From positions 1 to 64,000 of the forward strand of contig JAKUCV010005692.1 of assembly GCA_028386065.3 (NCBI GenBank): a DNA stretch of 64,000 nucleotides. The letters are read 5' to 3'. Below, piece after piece: positions 1-10,883 of this stretch. Within the stretch, counting starts at the first letter, position 1. Each line of letters opens with the position of its first letter. The notes beneath the pieces were generated by a model. It worked only from the letters and a program-made list of their open reading frames with translations, searched no databases and had not been told where the DNA came from. The DNA is from Turnera subulata (taxonomy: Eukaryota > Streptophyta > Magnoliopsida > Malpighiales > Passifloraceae). The position numbers and the translations under genes are program-made.

Positions 1-199
1 CTTATTTTATTATTACAACCCAACCATAATAATAAACGACTAGGGACTTTTAAGAATATACATATCAAATACATATACACTAGGGTTATATATATGTGCA
101 AGCGATTATCTCATAATCATATATATAGGTATAACCTCAAAAAAATGTATACATGAATACAATCATCCATAGATTGGCTTTTTGGGCATATTACTAACA
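1..199 (-). repeat. Ty1/copia LTR, partial (window edge)
   Basis: The stretch ends on the plus strand in ...GGGCATATTACTAACA, so read on the minus strand it starts TGTTAGTAATATGCCC, a typical copia LTR start. It closely resembles 63640-63838, the LTR of another copia at the right edge, with small indels. At 200 the sequence changes abruptly into Athila-like gag, so this is the outer edge of a minus-strand copia that inserted into that gag. The rest of the copia and its target duplication lie outside the window. Confidence 0.8.
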
Positions 200-884
200 C
201 TGTGAAGGATGTGGGGAACCTCACAACACATCCAGTTGTCCCTTCTTCACCGAATGTGATTCTGAACAGGCTCACTACATCCAACAGAGGCAAGGACAGT
301 ATGGAAACACTTACAATCCTTCTTGGAGGAATCATCAAAATTTCTCCTGGAAGGCACCAAATGAAGAGAGAAGTCCACCACAGCCCCAATTCCAGCGACA
401 AAATCTAGGAGGATAGCCCCAGTACCAAAGACAGAACCAAGGAGGACAGCAAGGCAACAACACCGACATGATGAGCATGCTGCAGTCCATCTTGGAGAAC
501 CAGAACAAGATGAGTGAGGAAATTAGTCAAATCAAATCCCACAATAGAATCCTCGAAAATCAAATTGCTCAACAAGCCTCCATGTCCACTAATCAGCAAG
601 AAGCCCTTCTAGGGAAACCAATAGAGAATCCAAGGAATGAGCACTACAAAGCTGTAACACTTCGCAATGGGAAGGAATTAAGGGGCACAGCACCAAGACA
701 GCCTGATGCTGTGGATCAGACAGCATCAACATCCAACCCAGGGCAAACAGCACAGACACAGGCTGAGTCTGTGGGTGAGCCTGTGAGTACTAAGAAGGCT
801 GAGAAACAGCCCCAGACTGTCCGACCCTATCAGCCTCCTCTTCCATATCCAGAAGTGTACCTCAAGTCCAAACTGGAAAAGTAA
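200..884 (+). pseudogene. Athila-like gag, C-terminal part
   Basis: Gag forms the particle shell that packages element RNA. Only the C-terminal half is left because a copia LTR replaces everything before base 200. A clear open stretch runs 468-884: an asparagine/glutamine-rich helical segment (MMSMLQSILENQNKMSEEIS) followed by KAVTLRNGKEL, the segment that precedes protease in Athila-type polyproteins. A short repeated Gln-Ala-Glu-Pro-Val-like wording occurs here (QAESVGEPV) and recurs elsewhere in the element. It ends at TAA 882-884, in the same frame as the protease segment that follows. Bases 200-640 are almost identical to 11678-12119. Confidence 0.75.
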
Positions 885-902
885 TTCAGTACGTTTAAGG
901 AG

Positions 903-1490
903 ATGCTAATTAAGCTTTATGTTAATATTCCCTTTAGTGATGTGGTTACACAGATGCCGTCATATGCCAAGTTCCTCAAGGACATCTTGACCAAGAAAAG
1001 AACCATTGATGACATCAAGGCAGTAGCCATGACAGCCCAGAGGAGTGCCCTCATTCAGCACCATCCGCCCAGAAAATGCTCAGACCCAGGAAGTTTCACA
1101 ATTCCTCTAAAGATCAGGGACAAGAAGATTGAGGGAGCCCTATGCGATTTAGGAGCCAGTGTCATCCTGCTACCGCTCTCCATCACTCAAAATTTGAACC
1201 TTGGAGACATCAAACCCACAAAAATGACAATCCAGCTAGCAGACCGATCACTTGTATATCCTGTGGGAGTGCTGGAGGATGTGCCAGTCAAGGTTGGCAA
1301 CTTTTACATACCGGTAGACTTTGTGGTAATGAACATGACTGAAGACGAGAAGACACCCATCATTTTGGGGTGTCCCTTCTTCGCTACAGTAGGAGCTATG
1401 ATTGATTGTGCAAACGGAACAGTGACACTACAACTTGGAGAAGATACAGTGGAGTTCAATGTCCAGAAAGTGCAAAGAACAGAATTTTGA
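903..1490 (+). pseudogene. Athila-like aspartic protease segment
   Basis: This is the retroviral-type aspartic protease part of the polyprotein, which would cut Gag-Pol into working units. The active-site region reads CDLGASVILLPLSI, where the usual DTG/DSG/DLG triad is DLG, followed by the flap and ILGCPFFATVGAMID, the conserved ILGRPFL-type C-terminal motif. It is in the same frame as the preceding gag stop and the following RT. Its own in-frame stop is TGA at 1488-1490, with more stops between 1490 and 1665, so read-through to RT is broken. Confidence 0.8.
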
Positions 1491-1664
1491 ACAGGACATT
1501 GTTGCATGGTTGATGCTGTACCAGACCCTATTGATGCACTAGTCAAGGCGTCTCGACTGATGGAGACACATGAGGATGAATTGCTAGTTTTCCTAGTCAA
1601 TGGGCTCATAGATGGGGATGAGACAGCTCTGCAATAGGTAGCAAAATTCCTGGCAGAAGAAACT

Positions 1665-2818
1665 ATGCCTGGAGTCAACAAACAGGCTCATGTTGTGGAT
1701 CAACAGGCTGATGCTGTGCCTGAGCCTGTAACAGAGTCTGTTTGCAACCCAGAACCAGAATCCGATGCACCAAGGGTAGAAATGAAACCTCGACCACCCA
1801 AGCTCAGGTATATCTACTTAGACACTAACAATTCCTCATTTCCCATCATTATTGGAGCTGACCTTTCACAAGAGGAAGAAGAAAAAGTGCGCACTATAGT
1901 CAACAAACACCGAAAGGTAATGGGATATACCATTGATGATCAGACAGGTATCAGTCCTAACCTTTGTATGCATCACATTCTTTTGGAAGAAAACTACAAA
2001 CCCATAATAGAACCACAGGGGGGACTGAATGAAAATATGAAGGAAGTGGTTAAAAAGGAAATTTTGAAGTTACTTGATGCTGGGATAATTTATCCAATTT
2101 CAGATAGTCCTTGGGTTAGTGCAGTACATGTGGTGCCTAAAAAAGGAGGTATGACAGTAGTAAAGAATGAAAAAGAATAACTCATACCAACTAGGACTGT
2201 CACAGGTTGGACGATGTGCATAGACTATAGAAAACTCAATAAGGCCACTAGAAAAGATCATTTTCCTTTGCCATTCATAGACCAGATGTTAGAGAGACTT
2301 ACCAAGCACACACATTTTTGTTACCTAGATGGATATTCTGGATTTTTCCAGATCCCAATCCACCCAGGTGATCAGGAGAAAACAACATTTACATGCCCCT
2401 ACGGCACATTTGCATATAGGCGCATGCCATTCGGCCTGTGTAATGCACCAGCCACCTTTCAGCGTTGCATGATGGCCATCTTCCATGACTTGATCGAGCA
2501 TATAATGGAGGTTTTTATGGATGACTTCTCTATTTATGGAACTTCTTTTGATCTCTGCTTGGCTAACCTTGAAACAGTGCTTGAACGGTGAGAGGCTGTG
2601 AACCTAGTACTAAACTGGGATAAATGCCATTTTATGGTTACAGAAGGTATTGTACTTGGACATAAAATCTCAGGACGAGGTATAGAGGTGGATGAAGCTA
2701 AGTTGATGTTATTGAAAAACTTCCACCTTCAACCTCTGTTAAGGAAATTCGGGCTTTTCTTGGTCATGCAGGCTTTTACAGGAGCTTTATTAAGGATTTT
2801 TCAAAGATTGCAAAACCT
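1665..2818 (+). pseudogene. Athila-like reverse transcriptase, with stops and a frameshift
   Basis: The RT core that copies element RNA into DNA is recognisable in order: ILKLLDAGIIYPISDSPWVS, the MCIDYRKLNKATRKDHFPLP block, YLDGYSGFFQIPIHP, RRMPFGLCNAPATFQRCM, and the catalytic FMDD box (MEVFMDDFSIYG; family consensus Y/F-x-D-D). In-frame stops are TAA 2178-2180 and TGA 2589-2591. After VDEAK near 2700 the correct sense continues in the +1-shifted frame (a missing A is likely), which then joins the long RNase H/integrase frame that opens at 2819. The gene is dead as it stands. Confidence 0.85.
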
Positions 2819-4693
2819 TTGACAAATCTCCTTAGTAAGGATGCCAAATTTGTATTTGATGATTCTTGTCTAAATGCATTTAACAGGATTAAGGCCGCAT
2901 TGACCACAGCCCCAATCATCCAGCCCCCAGATTGGAGTCAGCCCTTTGAAATCATGTGTGATGCAAGTGACCATGCAGTAGGGGCTGTGCTGGGGCAGAG
3001 AAAAGACAATAAGCTTCATGCCATATACTATGCAAGTCGCACTCTGGATGAAGCACAGATAAATTATGCCAAAACTGAGAAAGAGCTTCTGGCAGTAGTC
3101 TTTACAATTGGAAAGTTTCGAGCATACTTGCTGGGATCTAAGGTCATCATCCACACTGACCATTCGGCATTGAAGTACTTGTTGACCAAGAAGGAGACCA
3201 AGCCAAGACTTCTTAGGTGGATCCTACAGCTCCAAGAATTTGACCTTGAGATTCGAGACAAAAAGGGCACAAAGAATGTGGTAGCTGACAATCTTTCCAG
3301 ATTGCCTCCAGACCACATGCCAAGGGACCACATACCTATTGATGATCATCTCCCAGACGACAGCCTCATTGCAACAATTCATAGTGTCAGTCACAGGCTG
3401 ATGCCGTGGTACGCAGAAATTGTCAATTTCTTGGCCTGTGGAGCTCTTCCACCAGTTCTCAGCTGTTCACAGCGAAAGAAGTTCTTCTCTGACATGAAGA
3501 ACTACCTCTGGGATAAGCCCCTATTGTTCAGAAGAAGCGGAGATGGTATAATCAGACGGTGCATTCCTGAGGAGGAGGTAGAACAAGTTGTGCATAGTTG
3601 CCACAATGCACAATACGGGGGACACCATGGCAAAACCAGAACTACATCCAAGGTATTGCAAGCTGGCCTATATTGGCCTATCCTATTTAAGGATGCAAGC
3701 AATTGGGTAGTGGCATGCAGGGAATGCCAACGTACAGGGAACATCTCAAGAAGACAAGAGATGCTGCAACAAGCAATTTTGGAAGTGGATCTATTGGATG
3801 TTTGGGGAATAGACTTCATGGGACCATTCCCGAGTTCTTATGGGAACAATTTTATCTTGGTGGCTGTTGACTATGTCTCTAAATGGGTAGAGGCCATTGC
3901 CTCCCCGACCAATGATGCCAAGACAGTGACAAAGTTCCTGAAGAAAAACATCTTCACCCGGTTTGGTACCCCAAGAGCAATAATTAGTGATGAAGGGACC
4001 CATTTTTGCAACCGCCAGTTTGAAGCTCTCCTCAGAAAGTTTGGGATCAGACACAAGGTAGCCACTCCCTACCATCCTCAAACAAGTGGTCAAGTGGAGG
4101 TGACTAACAGAGGAATCAAACAGATTCTAGAGAAGACAGTAGGACCATCACGCAAGGACTGGGCAGCAAAACTCGATGATGCTCTGTGGGCATACCGTAC
4201 AGCCCACAAGGCACCCATAGGCACCACCCCATACCGCCTTGTAATTGGGAAAGCCTATCATTTGCCTGTGGAGCTTGAGCATAAAGCATATTGGGCTATT
4301 AAGGCTCTGAACTTTGACACACAGGCTATAGGAGAACAGAGGCTGTTGCAATTGAATGAGCTGGACGAGTTAAGGCTGCGTGCATACGAAAATGCAAAAC
4401 TGTACAAGGAGAGAACAAAGAAGTGGCATGACAGCAGGATACAGCCTCGGAAATTCAAGGAAGGAGATCAAGTCCTCCTCTACAACTCTCGCATGAAGCT
4501 CTTCCCTGGAAAGCTTCGATCAAGATGGTCTGGCCCCTTCACAGTGTCATGCTGTTACCCTTATGGGGCTGTGGAAATCTATAATGAGAAGACACAACCA
4601 TTCAAGGTTAACGGGCACAGGCTAAAGTTGTATCACACAACGATCGACGAGTATGAGGAGACCCAGGTGCTCCATGATCCACCTCCCACCTAG
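2819..4693 (+). CDS. Athila-like RNase H and integrase, open frame
   Basis: This is the longest uninterrupted coding stretch of the element (624 residues from the first Met). The RNase H part has [31 protein letters not shown] and [10 protein letters not shown]. Integrase follows with a zinc-binding region (H-x-H near HHGKT and CRECQR), the core [15 protein letters not shown] (first catalytic Asp), IISDEGTHF (second Asp) and [16 protein letters not shown] (Glu), then a C-terminal strand-rich domain ([22 protein letters not shown]) typical of Athila. The real polyprotein does not start here. The frame is entered from the upstream RT through the frameshift near 2700. It ends at TAG 4691-4693. 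Confidence 0.88.
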   Translation: MTNLLSKDAKFVFDDSCLNAFNRIKAALTTAPIIQPPDWSQPFEIMCDASDHAVGAVLGQRKDNKLHAIYYASRTLDEAQINYAKTEKELLAVVFTIGKFRAYLLGSKVIIHTDHSALKYLLTKKETKPRLLRWILQLQEFDLEIRDKKGTKNVVADNLSRLPPDHMPRDHIPIDDHLPDDSLIATIHSVSHRLMPWYAEIVNFLACGALPPVLSCSQRKKFFSDMKNYLWDKPLLFRRSGDGIIRRCIPEEEVEQVVHSCHNAQYGGHHGKTRTTSKVLQAGLYWPILFKDASNWVVACRECQRTGNISRRQEMLQQAILEVDLLDVWGIDFMGPFPSSYGNNFILVAVDYVSKWVEAIASPTNDAKTVTKFLKKNIFTRFGTPRAIISDEGTHFCNRQFEALLRKFGIRHKVATPYHPQTSGQVEVTNRGIKQILEKTVGPSRKDWAAKLDDALWAYRTAHKAPIGTTPYRLVIGKAYHLPVELEHKAYWAIKALNFDTQAIGEQRLLQLNELDELRLRAYENAKLYKERTKKWHDSRIQPRKFKEGDQVLLYNSRMKLFPGKLRSRWSGPFTVSCCYPYGAVEIYNEKTQPFKVNGHRLKLYHTTIDEYEETQVLHDPPPT

Positions 4694-5340
4694 CAAAGCA
4701 AGATGGAGTCCAGTTAAAAGACATTAAAGAAGCACACACTTGGGTAACACTAAGTGCGGTAAATTTCCAATTTCTTTTGCTTTTCATTTGTTTTTTTTTG
4801 TTCTTTCTGTGTGTTTTTTTTTTTGTTTTTAATCAATCAGGTGCTGAATTTTGATGGAAAAGGGAATCACAGAGTCAGAGATTCGTCAGGGAAGTCCTTC
4901 TATACCCTTCTTGATGATAAGTCTTCTTCATTTCTTTGCAAAAAGGGACTTTCTAGGCTTGCATAGGCTCACACAGGCTGAGCCTGTGACGAATTTCCGT
5001 AACACCTTAACACCTCATTTGATAATCTGTTGCGTTTAGGGAATCTCTAGAATTAGGGAAGATCCGAATAGGTAGGACTAGGACTAGGTTCTCTGCTGAA
5101 AAAAAAAAAACTTCCTCTTGCACGCACTAACTCTAAAACTAGGACAGCATGAGCAACAGGCTCAGCCTGTTGCAACCATTCTACCCAGAGCAATAGAGAA
5201 TAAGGAAGTTTTGCCTTAAACACGTCATAACACAATTACGCAGTAGGATTATTCCTTATCCCATCCACGTGTCATTCATGCTAAGGGATACAACACTCTA
5301 CCAAAAGGGGGCACATAACTGACACTTTGGACGACAACAA
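4694..5340 (+). other. Spacer between pol and the third ORF of the Athila-like element
   Basis: No convincing coding sequence. It contains T-rich runs (4790-4830) and two perfect copies of the palindrome CAGGCTNAGCCTG (about 4973-4987 and 5157-5171). In Athila-type elements this stretch usually carries the splice site and leader of the third ORF, but no such signal could be proved here. Confidence 0.5.
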
Positions 5341-7620
5341 ATGATTACCAGCAGACATAACCCTTCGCATTCCCACCCTCTCAATGTCTCTGAACAGGCA
5401 TTAATTGCCTATAAAAGACAACCCCTACCCTTCCCTTCTCTACTTCATCTTCCTCCTCCAAAATCTGCCGCTGCAATCCTTCGTCCACAACCATCGGTCC
5501 CTACCACCAACACCTTCCCCACTCTACTATGGCCAACAACAACAACACCAACACCAACAACCCAACCAAAAACAACACACCCAATCCTCCACCCTCATAT
5601 TCTAACCCAGACATCAACACCACCATCACCTTCCCTTTTTGCATCACCCGCCCCCTCTTCTAAATCATCCACCGCCCTCTCCACATCAACCCACCACCAC
5701 TGCCACCATTTCCCACCACCACCGCAACACAATTACACCCAGACCTTCCCCCACTACACATCTTCATCAACGAGTTTGCTTGCCTCTACCCACCACCAGA
5801 AACCCCAAGCCGCCTCAGCCTACCCGCCCCACCCACAAACAATCCAAACCCCAACCTCACCGCAGAACCTTCCACAACACCACCATCCCCAATCACCCAA
5901 TACAAACGTCGCCACCGTCGACAACTCACCAACACCATGGGCGACGACCTCGACCCCCAACCCGAACACGAGACCACACCCACCCTTCCAATGCGCCCAA
6001 ACAAGCGCGCAGTCACCATTGACACCGACATCATTGACTTGACTGAAAAACAACCCTCTGAACACTCAACAACTGCCACCATCTTCCGACCACCAAAGCG
6101 ACCACGGACACGCTCCACCACCAAGGCCACCGCCACATCTATCCGAACACAACCACCACCCCACAAACCAACAACGAGGAGCGATCCAAGCGAAACCAGG
6201 ATTGCCCTCGTGAACCACCCACACCATCGCCACCAATGAAGCAAAGACAGAGGAGGAAGAAAACGAAGAACAAGGGGACGACGAGGCAGAGGACATGCCA
6301 CCCCCTGCTCAGCGCTTTATCTTCCAACCTGGAAACGCCAGACACCGATGCCCCTGGGCATTCGCACAAACCCAGACAGTGCTTGTCAGCCGGTGGCTGG
6401 ATATGGATGCCCTTAGAGCCATTAGGGCCAGGAATGGCGTGCGCTGCTTCCTCCAACCAGTGGGGTGGTTGCTGTTTGCCACACTAGGAGAGCCCACCTA
6501 CGCTGACCTGACCCGCGAATTCTTTAGTTCGCTCTCCTACCAGCCCCCACAGGATCAGGAGTCTGGCACAGCGTGATTCCATCTGGGCAACAAGAACAGG
6601 GTTTTCACCGTTGCCTAGTTGAATCAGATACTCGGGCGGCCAAATGAAGGACAACAAGAGAGGCCAACAGATTTTGCCGCAGAAGACTTCTGGAATGACA
6701 TCTCCATTGACCTCGGATACAACTCCTCCACCAGTTCAGCCACCTCATTCCGTAGTCGCGCACTGTGCATCATCCAGCACTTCCTGTCCCACAGCATCTA
6801 CGACAGAAACAGCAGTCGCTTGGCTATTCAACACGAAGAGCTGTTCATACTCTGGTGCATGGTGCACCGCCAACCCGTGAACACCGGCGCCTTTATCCTT
6901 GGTTGATTCATCACACAAAGGAAGGCACCATACCTTCCAGGCGCCGACATCATCACAAGGATTGCGCGGCATTTCCACCTTCTCCTGAATCGCTTTGAGT
7001 TGGTTAGCGGAACCGTCTAGATCGACAGCGACATCCTAAATAGGATGCACCTCCCAACCCCACAGCCTCAAGAGAACAACCAGGAACAGCCTGATGCTGT
7101 GGCTGAAGAACCAGAAAATGCACCACCAGCACCACAGCCTCAAGGACAGGAAGAACACGACCCTGTATAGCCCCAGAAGCCTGCCACATCACAAGCACAG
7201 CCTCAAGCACAGCCTCATGCTGTAACTCGAGACCAAGTGCTGGATATCTTTGAGCAGATGCAGGATTAAATTGGGCAGCAAATCCTTCCCATCCTTCAGA
7301 ACTAAACCCGCAAACAACAAACCCTTGCTGCTCATGGAGAACGCCTGAAGCCTTGCTACAACAAACCATTACTGCACAAGAGATGCGCCTGACCTCCTCT
7401 TTGGGAGAAGCACGCACACACCTTAACAGGGGAATCACTGAAGTTCGCAGGATCACATAGACCCAGGGCAGAGCCATGACTGACTTCCATGGCCAGTACA
7501 TGGCCCAACACGTGCAAATAACTGAAACCCTCAGTAATTTGATGAACATGGCACGTACACTGACGCGGTCACCACAGGCAGGACCACCACCATCCAGCAA
7601 CAAGTGCCAACGCCGCTAAC
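5341..7620 (+). pseudogene. Athila third ORF (env-position, 'putative plant transposon protein' type), broken
   Basis: The first part (about 5341-6240) is an extremely proline/threonine/histidine-rich low-complexity segment that shifts frame. From 6295 to 7190 a globular part is readable: RHRCPWAFAQTQTVLVSRWL, then WLLFATLGEPTYADLTREFF (a W-x(n)-Y-x-D-L-x-R-E-F-F-S signature), then after a stop SIYDRNSSRLAIQHEELFIL and LWCMVHRQPVNTGAFI. This matches the general layout of the ORF found after pol in Athila-type elements; its role is unknown and an envelope function is unproven. There is a stop at about 6574, another at 6904 and others later. The end (7060-7260) is rich in Gln/Pro/Glu and carries the QPDAV-type repeat wording. 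Confidence 0.65.
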
Positions 7621-9180
7621 TCCTCCTTTCCAGCACCTCTAGTCTAGTTTTAGGATGTCTAACCCCTACCACATAGGATACAACTTTCAGTTTGGGGTAT
7701 TTTCTCTTTGTGTTTAGGAATTTCACCTTTTGTCTTTCATTTTCGGTAATGTGTTTTATTTTGCTTATCTTTGTTATGGCATTGCACCTTTCTTTTGTTT
7801 AGTTTCAGCAGTGAAGACACTGCAAGTTTTCAGTTTGGGGTATTTTAGGGTGCAAATGCCATTTTATACCTTCTGTACTTTTCTGTTGATTCATTGCAAA
7901 TTCAAATGCTTATCTATTTTTCATTTTGCTTCTCCACAGTGTGAGCCTGTCCTTATATTTATGCATCTTCAATATTTTCCATTTAATTCTGCTCATACTC
8001 TAATCTCAGGACTTGTCTCATTTCCAAAACAAGCAGAACAAGCATAATCAAACAATTACACTCCAAGAAATCTGTCAGATAAAAAGGATCTTGCTAAATG
8101 GTTTTCTACACGATACAGGCTCAGCCTGTCTACCTCAGAATAGACCCTTGTCTCTGTCAAAGCGAAATTCAAGCAAGAGTCCTTCAAGCAAGGAAAGGAT
8201 CTAGGCCATCTTTTGCATACCAACAGACCACATAAATCCATACCATACTCATCAGTCCATTGCAACCCCATTTGAGCCAACTAGGATGGTCCTAATTTAT
8301 TTCTTCACCCTACTCACCTCACCTCAACCACTTGAAACCGAAACAGGGGCCGTCATATGCCAAGGCACAATTTCATTCCAACAGCCTCACACTGTTGATG
8401 AGTCTGTGAACGAGATTCAATCCCATCAAGCATCTGAGACTGTTTGCACTTAACAATTACATACCCAAAATGTTACCAGACATCTTGTACTGCTCTCTTC
8501 CCAGCTGCAACAATAGAAAAAAAAAAGAGAGAAAAGAACAGAGCCGGCGAAGAAAAGAAAAACATGGGAAGGAGAAATGAGGAGAAAAGAAACATTTTGT
8601 GAATCAGACTCCTTCTCAAACAAAAGGATACATTTAGCCTCTGGGTAGCATGAAAACTCAAGGGGTACGGAATCAAACAATCCCTATACAACCTCAGACT
8701 GTTCACAATTGATACTGAAGGTTTCAAGTTCGCATGCCACCAACATTTGCTCAACCCAACCACCATTCATTGACAACCATCACCCTAACCGTGATACAAC
8801 ACAGAAAAGTCCTGGAGATCCTTGCTTGATGACTGTTGCACATTAGTGGAGATAAGGGATGATGGGTCTGCATATGAGGTAATGTTTTTCACTTCCCGAA
8901 AAAAATTCTGACAGGATCCCTTTTGACGACAGATGATTGGAGGTTAGTTGCAAGATTATTCCTGTAAATTTGTATGACAAAAACCACTGACAAGGAATTT
9001 GATTGGAGTTGATGAAGTTTTAAAAGAAAACAAGGGGATTCCTAAATTAAGGCGTCACATGGGAGAAACCCGATGAAAATTTGGATGCATTGGAACTGCC
9101 CTTACTTCTTTCCAAAATTTTGCCTTCTTTTCTTTTTCTGATTGCTTGAGGACAAGCAAAATCTTCAGTTTGGGGTATTT
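7621..9180 (+). other. 3' non-coding region of the Athila-like element with three polypurine-tract-like motifs
   Basis: No supported gene. CAGTTTGGGGTATTTT occurs at about 7688, 7830 and 9165; the last one sits directly before the LTR start TGTTGCATG at 9181 and is the best candidate for the real polypurine tract. The preceding GAGGACAAGCAAAA wording is typical of the tract region of Athila-type elements. Copies of the CAGGCTNAGCCTG-type motif lie at about 8115 and, degenerate, at 8380 and 8690. Confidence 0.6.
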
Positions 9181-10280
9181 TGTTGCATGTGAAATATGCA
9201 TAGTTTAGGGAAAAATTTTAGACGCAAATTATCCTAAATTCATTATGCCTCCTATGCAATATTCCATTATATTCCTCCAATTTCCATTCCTTACTGTATG
9301 ATTAGCGATTTTAGGTGCATTTCAATCAATTCAAGAGGATTTCATTTAAGAATGTGAAGCTACAGCATCAGCCACAACATGAGCCTGTCCCTGAGGCTGT
9401 TGTTCATCGAGAATTCAATTGAACTCCTCAAACCTTCTTCAAATCACAAAATTTCCACTGAAGATCGTTTCCCTCACTTTGATCCAAGAAGTCCTCATGA
9501 CACCTCATCATCGGCAGAAGAAGCAGAAGTCAATTGAAAGGAAAGTTGGAGAAGAACTGCAACAGCATCAGCCTGTGCGCCCTGCAAACCCAAAAATTTG
9601 CAGAAGGAATATAAAATTTACACCACTTGCACCACCTGCTCCACCAACATAAACAAACATTCTCCTGACGTCCCAGAGCACTTTCCAGGAAAAAAGGAAT
9701 AGGCACATACCACTTAGAGGGAATCCATCTTAAAGAACAATTATCCTCTACAAAGGGCACATTGGAACTTACAATCCTCCAATCAACTTGCTGCCCATCA
9801 CGCCTATCCTGAGAACACACGCTGGAAAACTGACGAGCCAACTTGCCCAAACGCCTATACTTTCCAGCAAGTTGGGAGGAAGAAGAACAGGAGAGCTGCA
9901 CCTACAAAAGAGAAAAGGAGAAGACATCAGAGGACAATCCCATCGACAAAGACACCCACAAACTTACAAAATTCCTGGAACAGAGGTGGGACCCAGAAAC
10001 ACCAAGGGTCCAAAGGAAAACATGGTTCTGCAGCCTTTCTCGGCAGTAATCATGTTGTCCCTAACCTCGAGATTGTTCAAAAACACTATGCTAATCCATT
10101 CTTCCATTGATTCTGTAACCTTGATTATGAACTAAATAACCCCTTCTTAGGTTGAAGGGGTAAGCATGTATCTGGTTTTTGCGAAATAAAATTGCTCATG
10201 TTCTTAACCATATTTCTTACTTTAGTTGTTGAGAGCTTTCTCCATGTCTAGGTTCTGATCAAACCCATGCATGAACATAG

Positions 10281-10319
10281 GTAGCTAGGTGATGGACCGA
10301 AAGGAGAAACCATAGCTAC
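10281..10319 (+). other. Hairpin A in Athila leader/LTR
   Basis: GTAGCTA at 10281 pairs with TAGCTAC at 10313-10319, extended inward by GG/CC with one bulged A. The loop holds TGATGGACCGAAAGGAGAAA, within which CC-GAAA-GG can form a small GNRA-type hairpin. The same loop core recurs in hairpin B with a different stem. Confidence 0.5.
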
Positions 10320-10658
10320 TAGAACAACAACAACAAACTCTTAGTTTTTAGCTTGTGACAGGGCTAGAAATTAATTGAGGAATTAGCCTCCACACTAATT
10401 TTCATCCCCTAAGTTTGACCTATGCGAAAGCACCAGGAAGATGAGAGCCATGGGAGGCACCTGTGAGCGAAAGCAAGTTGGTGAAGTATAGGTTGAGAGC
10501 GCCTGCAAGAACCACTCTTATAATTGACTCCCATGCTGTCAACAGCATCAGGCTGTGCAGCCCAGCACAGCCTCAGTCCGTGACAGCATAGTGAAGAGAT
10601 AACACAACTCCTAATTTGATTCTTGATTGATTATTGGGTAGTATCTCCTTACTTTAGT

Positions 10659-10699
10659 AGCAGCCTGGTGAAGGACCGAAAGGAGAAGCCAGGAGTGCT
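10659..10699 (+). other. Hairpin B in Athila leader/LTR
   Basis: CCTGG pairs with CCAGG, and outside it AGCA (10659-10662) pairs with TGCT (10696-10699) across a small internal loop. The loop TGAAGGACCGAAAGGAGAAG matches that of hairpin A at all but two positions, while the stem bases differ and still pair. Confidence 0.5.
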
Positions 10700-10883
10700 A
10701 GACCAACAATAGTCAACCTTCACACCTTAGACATTCGAAAGAAGATAGGGAGAGACTGTGGGTATTAGCACCAACATTAAACTTCATCCTTAAGTGGACG
10801 TTTACTCTAGTGACAAGGGGTAGATGGAAGCTTAGGGAACTATTAATAAGATCGAAAGCCGTTGATAGTACCTTAGGAGGTGC

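Larger units (their letters stand above)
200..9180 (+). mobile_element. Athila-like Ty3/gypsy retrotransposon, 5' part removed
   Basis: The order is gag C-terminus, protease, reverse transcriptase, RNase H, integrase, then a long spacer and a third ORF before a polypurine-like TTTGGGGTATTT and the LTR that starts at 9181. The gag wording (KAVTLRNGKELRG) and the RT wording (DSPWVSAVHVVPKKGG, YLDGYSGFFQIPIHP) are typical of the Athila lineage, which also carries an extra ORF after pol. The element is interrupted at 199/200 by a copia and has several in-frame stops and at least one frameshift, so it is not autonomous. Confidence 0.85.
9181..10883 (+). repeat. Athila-like LTR plus leader
   Basis: The LTR probably begins TGTTGCATG at 9181, right after the polypurine-like tract, and the next gag begins at 10884. 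The inner LTR border and the primer binding site could not be placed; no TGGCGCC or TGGTATCAGAGC match is visible. The 1.7-kb size suits an Athila LTR with a short leader. The segment lies between the pol end of one copy and the gag start of another, so the two copies share it. It contains two related hairpins at 10281-10319 and 10659-10699. Confidence 0.6.

Noticed and set aside
5341..6301. Proline/threonine/histidine-rich ORFs on the plus strand and Gly/Val-rich ORFs on the minus strand as host genes
   Set aside because: Low-complexity composition gives long open frames in several phases, and the position matches the head of the Athila third ORF. No independent domain is seen.
10281..10319. 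Hammerhead-ribozyme-like core (TGATGGACCGAAAGGAGAAAC) in the Athila leader
   Set aside because: The wording recalls CUGAUGA-stem-GAAAC, but an extra G interrupts the core, the conserved C is a G, and the flanking arms pair with each other instead of forming stems I and III. I keep it only as a covarying hairpin.
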